A stretch of DNA of 64,000 nt, taken from Streptomyces sp. SID8374 (GTDB taxonomy: Bacteria; Actinomycetota; Actinomycetes; Streptomycetales; Streptomycetaceae). Made by a program: the position numbers and the translations under genes. Under the pieces are notes generated by a model. That model made no database searches, was not told where the DNA came from, and was given only the letters and a program-made list of their open reading frames with translations. Location of the stretch: the NCBI RefSeq assembly GCF_009865135.1, contig NZ_WWGH01000002.1:1612001-1676000 (forward strand), given 5' to 3'. This document shows positions 33,432 to 42,460 of the stretch, one piece after another (the first letter of the stretch is position 1; the number at the start of each line of letters is the position of its first letter).

Positions 33432-34799
33432 CTACCGCGCCCGCACGGTGGCCAGCACATCCCGGTCCGGCTGAAGGGTCAGACTCGGTACGGGGTCGAT
33501 GACGCCGGGCTCCACGTCCAGCTCGAAGCGCCGGGCCAGCACGGCCAGGATGAGCACCGACTCGACCATCGCGAACCGGGTCCCCAGGCAGACCCGGGGC
33601 CCGCCGCCGAACGGGAACCACGCGTACTCGGCGATCTCGTCACCGCTCTCCGCGTCCCAGCGCTCCGGGCGGAACTCCTCCGGCTCGGGGAACCATCGCG
33701 CGTCACGGTGCGTGGACCACTGGCTGGACCACACCCGGGTCCCCTCCTCGATCGGCAGACCGCCGATCCGCGCCCCTTCCTTCGCCACCCCCGTGATCAG
33801 CCAGATCGTCGGATACAGCCGCAGGGTCTCCTTCACCACGGCCTGGGTGTAGGAGAGTTGGGCGTAGTCGTCGAAGCCCGGCTCCCGGTCGCCGAGCACC
33901 CGGTCCAGCTCCTCGGAGAGTGCGGCCCGCACCCGCGGGTTGCGGGAGAGCAGGTACCACGCCCACACCAGGGTCGAACTCGTCGTCTCATGGCCCCCGA
34001 TGTAGAGGGTGACCGTCTCGTCGCGGATCTCCTCGTCGCTGAGCCGCTCACCGCTCTCGTCGACCGCCGTGAGCAACCGGCTGAGCAGATCCGGGCGTTC
34101 GGTCTCACCGTCGCGGTGCCGGGCCACCACCCGACCCACCTCGGAGTCGATCACGGCGGCGGCCTTCCGGATCCGCGCCCGGCCGGGCGTCGGCACCCAG
34201 TCGGGCAGCAGCGCCCCGATCCCCGCGAACTCCTTGCCGATCTCCAGCTGGGCGACATCCATCGCCCGGCCCATTGCCTCCGAGTCGGCCGGGGTGTCCA
34301 CGCCGAAGATGGTGCGCACCGCGATCTTCTGCGTCAGGGCCGCCATCTCCCGCTTGACGTCGACGCGTTCACCGTCCGCCCAGGCGTCGGCCAGCTCCAC
34401 CGCGGAGGACGCCATGGTGGCCGCGTACGACTTGACCTGCTTGGGCCGCACCGAGGGCTGCACCAGCGAGCGTTTACGCCGCCAGTCCCGGCCCCGCGCC
34501 ACGATGATCCCGTTGCCCATCACCGCCCGGAAGGCGACGCCGAGCTGGGGCTGGTCGAAGGTGCGCTCCGTCTCGGTGAGCAGCTCACCTATGCACTCCG
34601 GGTCGGAGATGAACACACACCGGTTGCGCCCGAACCGCCAGCGCACCATGTCCCCGTGCCCCCGTAGGAGTTCGAAGAAGGCAAGAGGGTTCTTCCCGAA
34701 CTGCGGCAGGTTCCCGAGCAGCGGCAGCCCCTTGGGGCCCGGTACGAACTCATGGCCGCGGGACGGGGTGTCGACTGCCGGGCCGGTCTGCGTGGACAT
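33432..34799 (-). CDS. Cytochrome P450 with eukaryote-like proline-rich start
   Basis: The 455-residue P450 begins with a PGPKGLPLLGNLPQFGKNPL segment, followed by canonical I-helix IGGHETTSSTL, K-helix KETLRLYP (ExxR) and heme loop FGGGPRVCLG with Cys near residue 403. The proline-rich hinge and the FRPERW motif recall class II (microsomal-like) P450s rather than the usual short soluble type, yet no membrane anchor is seen. ATG at 34799 with GGAG upstream is chosen over a longer frame. No redox partner is adjacent; substrate unknown. Confidence 0.88.
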   Translation of the reverse strand: MSTQTGPAVDTPSRGHEFVPGPKGLPLLGNLPQFGKNPLAFFELLRGHGDMVRWRFGRNRCVFISDPECIGELLTETERTFDQPQLGVAFRAVMGNGIIVARGRDWRRKRSLVQPSVRPKQVKSYAATMASSAVELADAWADGERVDVKREMAALTQKIAVRTIFGVDTPADSEAMGRAMDVAQLEIGKEFAGIGALLPDWVPTPGRARIRKAAAVIDSEVGRVVARHRDGETERPDLLSRLLTAVDESGERLSDEEIRDETVTLYIGGHETTSSTLVWAWYLLSRNPRVRAALSEELDRVLGDREPGFDDYAQLSYTQAVVKETLRLYPTIWLITGVAKEGARIGGLPIEEGTRVWSSQWSTHRDARWFPEPEEFRPERWDAESGDEIAEYAWFPFGGGPRVCLGTRFAMVESVLILAVLARRFELDVEPGVIDPVPSLTLQPDRDVLATVRAR

Positions 34800-35145
34800 C
34801 GAAAGGACTCCGCTCCCTGGGGTGCGCCACGGCGGCGCGCAACGTTCGAACCTCATCGAACGGGATGAGGGCGGTACTCCGCCAGGGCGTCGGACCGGGG
34901 TGGCCGGAATCCGTCAGCAGCCTTGTGGAGTACGCGAGTTGTCGAGGGTAGTCGCACCGGCCGTCGGATTCGAACAGGGTGCGGCCGTGGAATTTCCGCC
35001 CTCTGTGACAATCCCGTCATGCCGCCCTCGGTGGGATCAGCCGATGGACGCCTCCGGCGGCGGGCCCGGCCGCCCGCCTCCCCTCGGGTGGCGGCGGCGG
35101 AGGGGGTGGTCCGCAGGGCCGACGGGACCGGGTAACGTCTTTGTC
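34800..35145. other. Long gene-free stretch upstream of the P450 and DUF6243 genes
   Basis: No convincing coding region is visible on either strand here. The stretch presumably contains the P450 promoter and, near its right end, TAACGT at 35133-35138, a -10-like box for a rightward transcript. Confidence 0.5.
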
Positions 35146-35175
35146 ATGTTCTTCCAGGAGCCGATTGACGAGTGA
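35146..35175 (+). other. Possible 9-codon leaderless leader peptide before DUF6243
   Basis: ATG at 35146 opens MFFQEPIDE followed by TGA. TAACGT ends 7 bases before the ATG, the spacing of leaderless Streptomyces promoters. A small hairpin (stem GACGCC/GGCGTC, 35196-35211) follows before the DUF6243 start. This looks like a leader-peptide arrangement, but the evidence is only positional. Confidence 0.3.
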
Positions 35176-35271
35176 GAGCGTGATGGGCCCCTGCTGACGC
35201 CCTTCGGCGTCGCCGCCCGTCCTCCACCGATGAATCCGTAGACCGCTCCACCATCACCACCGGGAGAACCC

Positions 35272-35487
35272 ATGACCGTGAGCAAGAACATCAACAACCC
35301 CGTCGGCCAGGGCGGCGGCCAGCGCAAGAGGCAGTCCCGCGCCGAACGGCAGAACAACGGCCCGCACCGCAACCTCGACCGTCGGAGCGCGGCCGACAAG
35401 AAGGCGGAGCTGGTGCGCAAGATGCGCGAGAAGGCGGGCACGCCCGACGGTCCCGGCCGGACGGGCGACGACACCGCACAGAGCTGA
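35272..35487 (+). CDS. DUF6243 family small basic protein
   Basis: The 71-residue protein is highly charged and basic: it starts MTVSKNINNPVGQGGGQRKR and continues QSRAERQNNGPHRNLDRRSA. It matches what I know as DUF6243, a short conserved Streptomyces family of unknown function. There is no membrane segment or signal peptide; the sequence looks disordered and could bind nucleic acid. ATG at 35272 has GGGAG 6 bases upstream. Confidence 0.85.
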   Translation: MTVSKNINNPVGQGGGQRKRQSRAERQNNGPHRNLDRRSAADKKAELVRKMREKAGTPDGPGRTGDDTAQS

Positions 35488-35492
35488 GCTGA

Positions 35493-35532
35493 GCGCAGGG
35501 TCGATCACAGAGCTGAGCACAGAGCCCTGCGC
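35493..35532 (+). terminator. Likely terminator after DUF6243
   Basis: Inverted repeat GCGCAGGG (35493-35500) and CCCTGCGC (35525-35532) with a 24-base loop containing repeated GAGCTGAGC. Moderate support only. Confidence 0.4.
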
Positions 35533-35568
35533 GGGGCTGAGCCTTCTGCGCGGTGACCACCGGCCCGG

Positions 35569-37149
35569 TCAGAGCCCCACGATCAGCTGGATGCAGACGA
35601 TCTTGACCAGGATGGCCGGCGCGAACAGCGTCGAGTAGCCGTTGTTGATGCGGCTGTCGCTCGCCCGGCTGTTGGCGTACGCCACGATCGCCGGGTTGCC
35701 CACATAGCCCGAGAGCAGCCCCATCGTGCGCTCCCGGCTCTGGCCCAGCCCCTTGGCGACCAGCACCATGAGCGAGTAGCTGACCACCGCGCCGATCGCC
35801 AGCACGGCCACCAGCTTCAGCCCGAAGAGCGAGAAGGCGTTCTCGCGGAACGAGTAGCCCGACGTGAGCCCCACCACGGCGAGGAAGAGCAGCAGGCCGA
35901 TCTGGCGCAGGGTGAGGTTGGCCCGGGTCGGCAGGGTCCAGACGAGGGGGCCCGTGCGGCGGCGCCAGCCCAGGATCATGCCCATCACCAGCGGGCCGGC
36001 GCCCGTGCCCAGGGCCAGGGCCGTGGAGCCGAGGGTGAGGGAGGGGATGCCGATCAGGAAGCCCAGGGCGAGGCCGAGACCCAGACTGACCGCGCTCACC
36101 TCGCTCACCTTGGCCTCCGTGTCGCCCAGGTACGTGGTGACCTCGCCCGTCCGTTCGCGCGGCATCACCACCCGTACCCGGTCGTCGAGTTGGAGCAGCA
36201 GGTCGTCGTGGGCGAGCATGTCGAAGTCGCCGCGCCGGACCCGGCTGACCACGGCCCCGTACTTCTCGCCCAGGCCCAGCTCCGCGACCGTGCGTCCGGC
36301 CAGGTCCGGGTTGGTGAGCAGGATCCGCCGGTAGTCCACCGCGGAGCGGTCGTCCAGCAGGTGGCGCGGGGCGAGCGCTCCGAGCGCCTCCGTCGCCGCC
36401 CGTACGTCGTCCTCGCCGCCCACCAGGACGACCTGGTCGCCGGGGGAGAGGCGGTCCAGGCCCCGGGCGACCCGGGCGGTGGCTCCGGCGGGGCGGTACT
36501 CACTGGCCAGCACCCGGTGTGCCGCCACCCCGGGGACGTCGGCCCAGCGGGTTGCGCGGGCCACCTCGACCGTACGGGTGATGAGCGTGGCGGGGAGGCC
36601 CGAGTTCGGGTCCCGGCGTGCGGCCCAGTGGCGGCGGGCCGCGATCGCCGAGACGAACATGATCGTGATCACCACGGCGGTCGGGTAGCCGATGGCGTAC
36701 CCGACCGCCGGCTGTGCCGGGTCGGCCGAGGCGTCCTGGGCGGCGGCCAGGCCCGGGGTCGTCGTCCCGATGCCCGCGTACCCGCCCGCGAGGAACGGGC
36801 CGCTGATCCCGAACCAGGTGTGTCCGACGAGGCCGACCACCCCGGCGGTGACCGCCAGGGCCACGACCGCCCCCGCCATCACCGCCAGCTGGCCGCGCAG
36901 TTCACGGAAGAACGCGGGGCCCGACTCCAGGCCGACCGTGTACACGTACAGGGCCAGGCCCAGCGCCGAGACCCCGGCGGGTACGGCGGCGGCGATGTCC
37001 TCGTCCAGCGCCCCCACGAGGAGGCCGACGAAGAGGACACCCGCCGCCCCCAGCCGTACCGGGCCGAAGCGCACCATGCCGAGCAGCGCGCCGAGCGTGA
37101 TCACCGCGAACACGGTCACCCACGGGTTGTCCGCGAAGAACTGCCACAC
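35569..37149 (-). CDS. AAE-family membrane transporter with a TrkA-C domain
   Basis: The 526-residue protein has two sets of about five or six membrane helices (residues 1-185 and about 350-526) flanking a soluble central region. The latter contains a TrkA-C/RCK-like domain (LTNPDLAGRTVAELGLGEKY, then VRRGDFDMLAHDDLLLQLDD). This is the layout of the aspartate:alanine exchanger family (YidE/YbjL/AspT duplication). The motif FLAGGYAGIGTTTPGLAAA and its repeat GLLSGYVGNPAIVAYANS mark the duplicated halves. The substrate, probably a small anion or amino acid, cannot be told. It is a single gene. Confidence 0.88.
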   Translation of the reverse strand: MWQFFADNPWVTVFAVITLGALLGMVRFGPVRLGAAGVLFVGLLVGALDEDIAAAVPAGVSALGLALYVYTVGLESGPAFFRELRGQLAVMAGAVVALAVTAGVVGLVGHTWFGISGPFLAGGYAGIGTTTPGLAAAQDASADPAQPAVGYAIGYPTAVVITIMFVSAIAARRHWAARRDPNSGLPATLITRTVEVARATRWADVPGVAAHRVLASEYRPAGATARVARGLDRLSPGDQVVLVGGEDDVRAATEALGALAPRHLLDDRSAVDYRRILLTNPDLAGRTVAELGLGEKYGAVVSRVRRGDFDMLAHDDLLLQLDDRVRVVMPRERTGEVTTYLGDTEAKVSEVSAVSLGLGLALGFLIGIPSLTLGSTALALGTGAGPLVMGMILGWRRRTGPLVWTLPTRANLTLRQIGLLLFLAVVGLTSGYSFRENAFSLFGLKLVAVLAIGAVVSYSLMVLVAKGLGQSRERTMGLLSGYVGNPAIVAYANSRASDSRINNGYSTLFAPAILVKIVCIQLIVGL

Positions 37150-37229
37150 CGGCCGTGCCTCCCCGTCTCGAAGCGGTCCTGCTCAGGATCTTCGAGGGAC
37201 GGGGAGGCTGCCACCCGGCCGTGGGGCCC

Positions 37230-38063
37230 TCAGACCCCGTGCGGCACGTGCGCGGGGCGGCCCCGGCCCCGCGTCAGCGAGTAGCCGAACACGGCCGCGA
37301 GCGCGGCGAGCACGCCGCCGCCGACCGTCCACAGCCAGCGGGTCGTCCACCAGCCCGAGGCCCAGCCGTCCTCCGGCTCACCGGCCGACGCCTTGGGCGC
37401 GTTCGACGCACCGGTCACCGAGATCCCCGGCACCAGCGGCTCCGCGAGCGTGCCGTCCACGTGGTGGGCGCCGCCCTGGTCCACCGAGTCGGCCCGCAGC
37501 TCGGCCTCGAACGGCAGCCCGAGGTCGTTGGCCGGGAGGTTCACCACGGTCAGCCGCACGTAGTAGCTGCCGGGCAGCGGGTCGTTCGCCCACGGCTCGG
37601 ACCAGGACCGCACGGTGCGCAGCACACAGGAGAGCTCCACCGACGACGCGTCGGCCGCCGCCTTCCTGGTCTGGTGCCCGTACTGGCACGCCTGGCGGCG
37701 GCGCAGCCCGTCGTACACGTCGATCTGCCAGGTGGAGCCCGACCGCTTCGCCTCGCCCGCCGGGAACTTCACCGTCGCCCTGACCGTGGGGCGCTGTCCG
37801 ATGTCGGCGGGGAACACCCAGTACAGGTAGTCGCCCGCCGACGCCTGCGCGGTGCCGCTCTGCCCCTGCTGGAGCGCGGTCGCCGTACGGAAGGTGGTGC
37901 CGGCCTCGGTGGGGCCCGAGCCCTCGTCGGAGGGGCTCGCGCTCGCCGACGGGTCGTCGGCCGCGGCCGCGCCCGCCGAGGTGAACAGGGTCAGCCCGGC
38001 GAGCAGTGCCCCGGCGAACGCGCGCCGCGCGCCACGGGTGCGGCGGGATGTCGTCGTCACCAT
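37230..38063 (-). CDS. Secreted membrane-anchored protein, partner of the VWA protein
   Basis: The 277-residue protein has a signal peptide (FAGALLAGLTLFTSAGAAAA), an extracellular domain with YLYWVFPADIGQRPTVRATV and SYYVRLTVVNLPANDLGLPF, and one C-terminal membrane helix (WLWTVGGGVLAALAAVFGYS) with a short basic tail. I do not recognise a named family; pairs with a VWA protein are common in Streptomyces. Its ATG overlaps the VWA gene stop by one base (TGATG) and has GGAGG upstream, so the two are co-translated. Confidence 0.8.
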   Translation of the reverse strand: MVTTTSRRTRGARRAFAGALLAGLTLFTSAGAAAADDPSASASPSDEGSGPTEAGTTFRTATALQQGQSGTAQASAGDYLYWVFPADIGQRPTVRATVKFPAGEAKRSGSTWQIDVYDGLRRRQACQYGHQTRKAAADASSVELSCVLRTVRSWSEPWANDPLPGSYYVRLTVVNLPANDLGLPFEAELRADSVDQGGAHHVDGTLAEPLVPGISVTGASNAPKASAGEPEDGWASGWWTTRWLWTVGGGVLAALAAVFGYSLTRGRGRPAHVPHGV

Positions 38064-39343
38064 CAGTTGGTCCTCCATACGGCGATGCGCCAGCGCGTGA
38101 TCCAGCCGGTCAGCAGGCCCGCCACCAGTCCGGTGAGGACGAGGACGCCGAGCAGCCACCAGCCGCGGCCGAGGCCGAAGGCCGCCACGTCGGACGCCTG
38201 GTCGGGTCCGTCCACCAGGTCCACGGTCAGCTCCACCGGCAGGCCGGGCGTCCGCTTCACCGAGGCGGGCGCGGAGAAGGCGTGGGAGAGCTGGAGGCAG
38301 ACCGCCTCGGCGGCGGGCTTGCCGCTGCCGTTGTCGCCGTCCTCGATCCCGGCCTTCGGGTAGCGCAGGCCGGACGAGATCACATCCGTACGTCCGGTGC
38401 CGGACTCCGAGCCCCGGACGATCTCGCGGCCGGCCTCCGTCACCGCGCGCAGCAGCACGCCGTAGTCGTTGTCGACGGCACGGTCCGCCGCCACGCTCAC
38501 CGAGGCGCGCAGCTCCTGGCCGGGCAGCACATCGACCCGGTACCAGCGGTGTTCGCCGATCTCCTGGCGGTCGGTGTAGAGGCCCGGCTCCAGCTCGGGC
38601 GCGGCGGAGCAGCTGTCGGCCCCCTCGGTGGCGACCGGGGTGACGACCGGCTCGGCCGCCCGGTCCACCAGCTGCTTCACCCGGCGGGAGAGGTCGTCCT
38701 TGTGCTGGACGGCGGTGTACGTGCCGCCGGTGGCCTCCGCGATGCAGGTGAGCTGCTGGCGGATCTTGGCGTTGGGCACCAGGCCGAGGGTGTCGATGAC
38801 CAGATGGGTGCCGCGCGCGGCGATCTCGCGGGCCACCTCGCACGGGTCGAGGGGGCCGCAGGTGTCCTCGCCGTCGGTGATGAGGACGATCCTGCGGGTG
38901 GCCTCGCCGCCTTCGAGGTCGTCGGCCGCGCCGAGCAGCGCGGGGCCGATCGGGGTCCAGCCGGTGGGGGCGAGGGTGGCGACGGCGGTCTTGGCCTCGG
39001 TGCGGTCCAGCGGGCCGACCGGGTAGAGCTGCTTGGTGTCCTTGCAGCCGACCTTGCGGTCGTCGCCCGGATAGTCGGCGCCCAGGGTGCGGATGCCGAG
39101 GTGCACCCCTTCGGGCACCGCGTCCAGGACATCGTTGAACGCCTGCTTGGCGGCGGTCATCCGGGACTGGCCGTCGATGTCGCGGGTGCGCATGGAGCCG
39201 CTGACGTCGAGGACGAGTTCGACCTTGGGGGCGGGGACGGCGGGTGGTTCGTCGGCGGCTGCGGGGAGCACGGAGCCGAGTCCGGCGGCCAGGGTGGCCA
39301 GCGCTATGCACACCCCGGCCGTCAGCCGATTTCTTGTGATCAT
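38063..39343 (-). CDS. Secreted VWA-domain protein with C-terminal membrane anchor
   Basis: The 426-residue protein has a signal peptide (VCIALATLAAGLGSVLPAAA), a von Willebrand A domain at about residues 40-215 with the metal site VELVLDVSGSMRTRD (DxSxS) and LITDGEDTC, then a beta-rich region and a C-terminal membrane helix (WWLLGVLVLTGLVAGLLTGW) with a short basic tail. It likely displays a metal-dependent adhesion module on the cell surface. TAAGAT lies 6 bases before the ATG on its strand, which suggests a leaderless transcript. Confidence 0.87.
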   Translation of the reverse strand: MITRNRLTAGVCIALATLAAGLGSVLPAAADEPPAVPAPKVELVLDVSGSMRTRDIDGQSRMTAAKQAFNDVLDAVPEGVHLGIRTLGADYPGDDRKVGCKDTKQLYPVGPLDRTEAKTAVATLAPTGWTPIGPALLGAADDLEGGEATRRIVLITDGEDTCGPLDPCEVAREIAARGTHLVIDTLGLVPNAKIRQQLTCIAEATGGTYTAVQHKDDLSRRVKQLVDRAAEPVVTPVATEGADSCSAAPELEPGLYTDRQEIGEHRWYRVDVLPGQELRASVSVAADRAVDNDYGVLLRAVTEAGREIVRGSESGTGRTDVISSGLRYPKAGIEDGDNGSGKPAAEAVCLQLSHAFSAPASVKRTPGLPVELTVDLVDGPDQASDVAAFGLGRGWWLLGVLVLTGLVAGLLTGWITRWRIAVWRTN

Positions 39344-39413
39344 CGCCGGATCTTATGGAAAATCAGTTCGTATTCCCAACCGGGGTCGTCGGCGACCGTC
39401 CCCGGCTCATCCG

Positions 39414-40895
39414 TCAGCCGCCGAGCAGCGGCCCCGAGGCGCGGTCCAGCACCGAGGTGACCCGCTGCCAGGTCTCCATGTCCCGTTCCTGGGCGTCGAG
39501 TTGACTGCCCGTGTCCCCCGCACCCCAGGAGGTCGCCAGCGCCACCGGGTCCCCGCCGCCCGCCGCCGAGGCGGCGAGCGCGGCCGCGCCCAGGGCGACC
39601 AGCTCACCGCCCGCCGGGATGACGACCGGGCGGCCCGAGAGCCTGCGCACCGTCTCCACCCAGCTGCGCCCCTGCGCCCCGCCGCCGATCAGCCGCAGCG
39701 GGCGGGCGGCGACCTCGGGGGCGTCGGGATCCAGGCCGCAGGCCCGTAGCAGCGTGTCCAGGGCGCGCAGCACGGTGACGGCCGCGCCTTCGTAGGCGGC
39801 GCCGAGGAGTTGCTGCGGGGTGGTGTCGTGGCGCAGGCCGGTGAGGAGTCCGGATGCGAAGGGCAGGTCGGGGGTGCGTTCGCCGTCGAGATAGGGGAGG
39901 AGTACGGCTTCGCCACCGGGGGCGGTGTCCTCGCGGTGCAGGCCGAGCAGGGAAGCGACCTTGTCCACGGCGAGCGTGCAGTTGAGGGTGCAGGCCAGCG
40001 GGAGGTACGTACCGTCGGCGGCGGCGAACCCGGAGAGGGCCGGGTCGGTGGAGCGCGTACGGGAGGCGGCGAAGACCACGCCCGAGGTGCCGAGGGAGAG
40101 GACCGGGTGGTCCAGCAGCCCGGCGCCGCCGAGCCCGAGGCCCACGGCCGCGCTCATGTTGTCGCCGGTCCCCGCCGCGACCGCGATCCCGGCGGGCAGC
40201 CCCAGCGCTTCGGCCGCCGCGTCGGTGAGCGAGCCGACCCGGGTGGCCCCGGTGGGCGCGACCTCGGGGAGGAGGGCCGGGTCCAGGCCGAGGAGGTCCA
40301 GCAGCTCGGGGTCGTAGGCGCCGGTCGCGGTGGCGTACCAGCCGGTGCCGGAGGCGTCCCCGGGGTCGGTCGCCGCCACGCCCGCGAGGCGCTCGGTGAG
40401 GAAGTCGTGCGGCAGCCGTACGCCCACGGCGGCCTTCGCCGCGTCCGGGTCGTTCTCGCGCAGCCACTGCCACTTGGAGGCGGTGATCGAGGCGACCGGC
40501 ACGGAACCGGTCCGCGCGGTCCAGGCGTCGGGCCCGCCGAGCTTCGCGGTGAGAGCCAGGGCCTGCGGGGCGGAGCGGGTGTCGTTCCACAGCAGGGCGG
40601 GCCGCAGCGGGCGGCCCGAGCGGTCCAGCACGACGAGCCCGTGCTGCTGTCCGGCGACCGCGATCCCGGTGACCGAGCGGGCGGTCAGGCCCGACTCCTT
40701 CAGCCCGGCCGCCACCGCGTCGCCCAGCGCCCGCCACCAGACCTCCGGGTCGCTCTCCCGGGCGCCGCCCTCCCCGGTGACGGTGTGCGGGGCGCGGCCC
40801 ACGGCGAGCTGTTCGCCGGTCACGGCGTCGATCACGGCGGCCTTGGTGGACTGGGTGGAGCTGTCCACGCCGATGACGACGGTACGTGACGGCAT
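39414..40895 (-). CDS. xylB: Xylulokinase
   Basis: The 493-residue FGGY kinase phosphorylates D-xylulose. The N-terminus VVIGVDSSTQSTKAAVIDA is the phosphate-binding region, LLWNDTRSAPQA the sugar-binding segment, and AAGTGDNMSAAVGLG with LIGGGAQGRSW the C-terminal ATP site. ATG at 40895 is preceded by AGAGG and starts where family members begin; a longer open frame upstream has no support. It is divergent from xylA and shares its 241-base control region. Confidence 0.93.
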   Translation of the reverse strand: MPSRTVVIGVDSSTQSTKAAVIDAVTGEQLAVGRAPHTVTGEGGARESDPEVWWRALGDAVAAGLKESGLTARSVTGIAVAGQQHGLVVLDRSGRPLRPALLWNDTRSAPQALALTAKLGGPDAWTARTGSVPVASITASKWQWLRENDPDAAKAAVGVRLPHDFLTERLAGVAATDPGDASGTGWYATATGAYDPELLDLLGLDPALLPEVAPTGATRVGSLTDAAAEALGLPAGIAVAAGTGDNMSAAVGLGLGGAGLLDHPVLSLGTSGVVFAASRTRSTDPALSGFAAADGTYLPLACTLNCTLAVDKVASLLGLHREDTAPGGEAVLLPYLDGERTPDLPFASGLLTGLRHDTTPQQLLGAAYEGAAVTVLRALDTLLRACGLDPDAPEVAARPLRLIGGGAQGRSWVETVRRLSGRPVVIPAGGELVALGAAALAASAAGGGDPVALATSWGAGDTGSQLDAQERDMETWQRVTSVLDRASGPLLGG

Positions 40896-40965
40896 GGGCG
40901 GCCTCTTTCGTGTGGCGGGTGGGGCTTGTGCGGTGCGGCGGGTGGGGCTCATTCGGCTGTACCGC

Positions 40966-41080
40966 GAACAAATTACGTGATCCACGGCCTGGGGAACAGG
41001 CCTCCGCCGGACTCGTCGCCGACCAGGGGGTTACGCCGGACGGAGACCGTGTGCATGATTAGTCATGACACTGAACAAAT
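40966..41080. promoter_or_regulatory. Control region between xylB and xylA
   Basis: The 241-base divergent spacer contains two copies of GAACAAAT (40966-40973 and 41073-41080) in otherwise GC-rich DNA and a 14-base palindrome CATGA-TTAG-TCATG (41054-41067). These AT-rich elements are the likely sites for the ROK repressor encoded just past xylA. The exact operator is not certain. Confidence 0.5.
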
Positions 41081-41136
41081 AGGGGTGCCGGGCTCCGGCC
41101 CGGCTCCCGACGGCAGGCGAAGGCGGTCGGACGACG

Positions 41137-42303
41137 ATGACGGAACGCTTCACCCCCACCCCCGAGGACAAGTTCAGCTTCGGCCTGTGGACCGTGGGCT
41201 GGCAGGGCCGGGACCCCTTCGGCGACGCCACCCGCGCGGCCATCGACCCCGTCGAGTCCGTCCAGCGGCTCGCAGAGCTCGGCGCCTGGGGCGTGACCTT
41301 CCACGACGACGACCTGATCCCCTTCGGCTCCACGGACACCGAGCGCGAGGCGGTCGTCAAGCGGTTCCGGCAGGCGGTCGACTCCAGCGGTCTCGTCGTG
41401 CCCATGGTGACGACCAACCTCTTCACCCACCCGGTCTTCAAGGACGGCGGGTTCACCGCCAACGACCGCGACGTACGCCGTTACGCGCTCCGCAAGACCC
41501 TGCGCAACATCGACCTCGCCGTCGAACTCGGCGCCACCACCTTCGTCGCCTGGGGCGGCCGCGAGGGGGCGGAATCCGGCGGGGCCAAGGACGTCCGGCT
41601 CGCCCTGCACCGGATGAAGGAGGCCTTCGACCTGCTGGGCGACTACGTCACCGAGCAGGGGTACGACCTCCGCTTCGCCATCGAGCCCAAGCCGAACGAG
41701 CCGCGCGGCGACATCCTGCTGCCCACCATCGGCCACGCCCTCGCCTTCATCGAACGCCTGGAGCGCCCCGAACTGGTCGGCGTCAACCCCGAGACCGGGC
41801 ACGAGCAGATGGCCGGGCTCAACTTCCCGCACGGCATCGCCCAGGCCATGTGGGCCGGCAAGCTCTTCCACATCGACCTCAACGGCCAGTCCGGCATCAA
41901 GTACGACCAGGACCTCCGCTTCGGCGCGGGCGACCTGCGCCAGGCGTTCTGGCTCGTCGACCTGCTGGAGAGCGGCTACGAGGGCCCGCGCCACTTCGAC
42001 TTCAAGCCCCCGCGCACCGAGGACTACGACGGCGTCTGGGCCTCGGCCGCCGGGTGCATGCGCAACTACCTGATCCTCAAGGAGCGCGCGGCGGCCTTCC
42101 GCGCCGACCCCGAGGTGCGGGAAGCGCTCCGGGCCTCCCGCCTGGACGAACTGGCGCGCCCGACGGCGTCGGACGGCCTCGCGGGGCTGCTCGCCGACCG
42201 GACGGCGTACGAGGAGTTCGACGTGGACGCCGCCGCCGAGCGCGGCATGGCCTTCGAGGCCCTGGACCAGCTGGCGATGGACCACCTGCTCGCGGTGCGC
42301 TGA
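41137..42303 (+). CDS. xylA: Xylose isomerase
   Basis: The 388-residue enzyme converts D-xylose to D-xylulose (and glucose to fructose). The Streptomyces-type class I sequence is unmistakable: KFSFGLWTVGWQGRDPFGDA at the start, catalytic His/Asp in GVTFHDDDLIPFG, metal and Lys ligands in FAIEPKPNEPRGDIL, GHEQMAGLNFPHG and HIDLNGQ. It works in the cytoplasm as a tetramer with two divalent metals. It is transcribed away from xylB and followed by the convergent repressor gene. Confidence 0.97.
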   Translation: MTERFTPTPEDKFSFGLWTVGWQGRDPFGDATRAAIDPVESVQRLAELGAWGVTFHDDDLIPFGSTDTEREAVVKRFRQAVDSSGLVVPMVTTNLFTHPVFKDGGFTANDRDVRRYALRKTLRNIDLAVELGATTFVAWGGREGAESGGAKDVRLALHRMKEAFDLLGDYVTEQGYDLRFAIEPKPNEPRGDILLPTIGHALAFIERLERPELVGVNPETGHEQMAGLNFPHGIAQAMWAGKLFHIDLNGQSGIKYDQDLRFGAGDLRQAFWLVDLLESGYEGPRHFDFKPPRTEDYDGVWASAAGCMRNYLILKERAAAFRADPEVREALRASRLDELARPTASDGLAGLLADRTAYEEFDVDAAAERGMAFEALDQLAMDHLLAVR

Positions 42304-42310
42304 CGGTACG

Positions 42311-42455
42311 GGGCGCCCGGGAGCCCACGGGCCCGCCGGGCTCGAAGCTCGCCGGGCCCAGCGGTTGATCCGTGGGGCCCGGCAGCCTCGCAGAGCCCCG
42401 GGCGCCCAGCGGCCTTCAGGGGCCCGGGCGCCCCTCGTCAGGCTCCCGGGCGCCC
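42311..42455. terminator. Paired inverted repeats between xylA and xylR
   Basis: GGGCGCCCGGGAGCC at 42311-42325 is exactly complementary to 42441-42455, enclosing 115 bases that hold further GGGCCC-rich stems. It lies between two convergent stop codons, so it probably stops transcription from both sides. Confidence 0.5.
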
Positions 42456-42460
42456 TCGTC

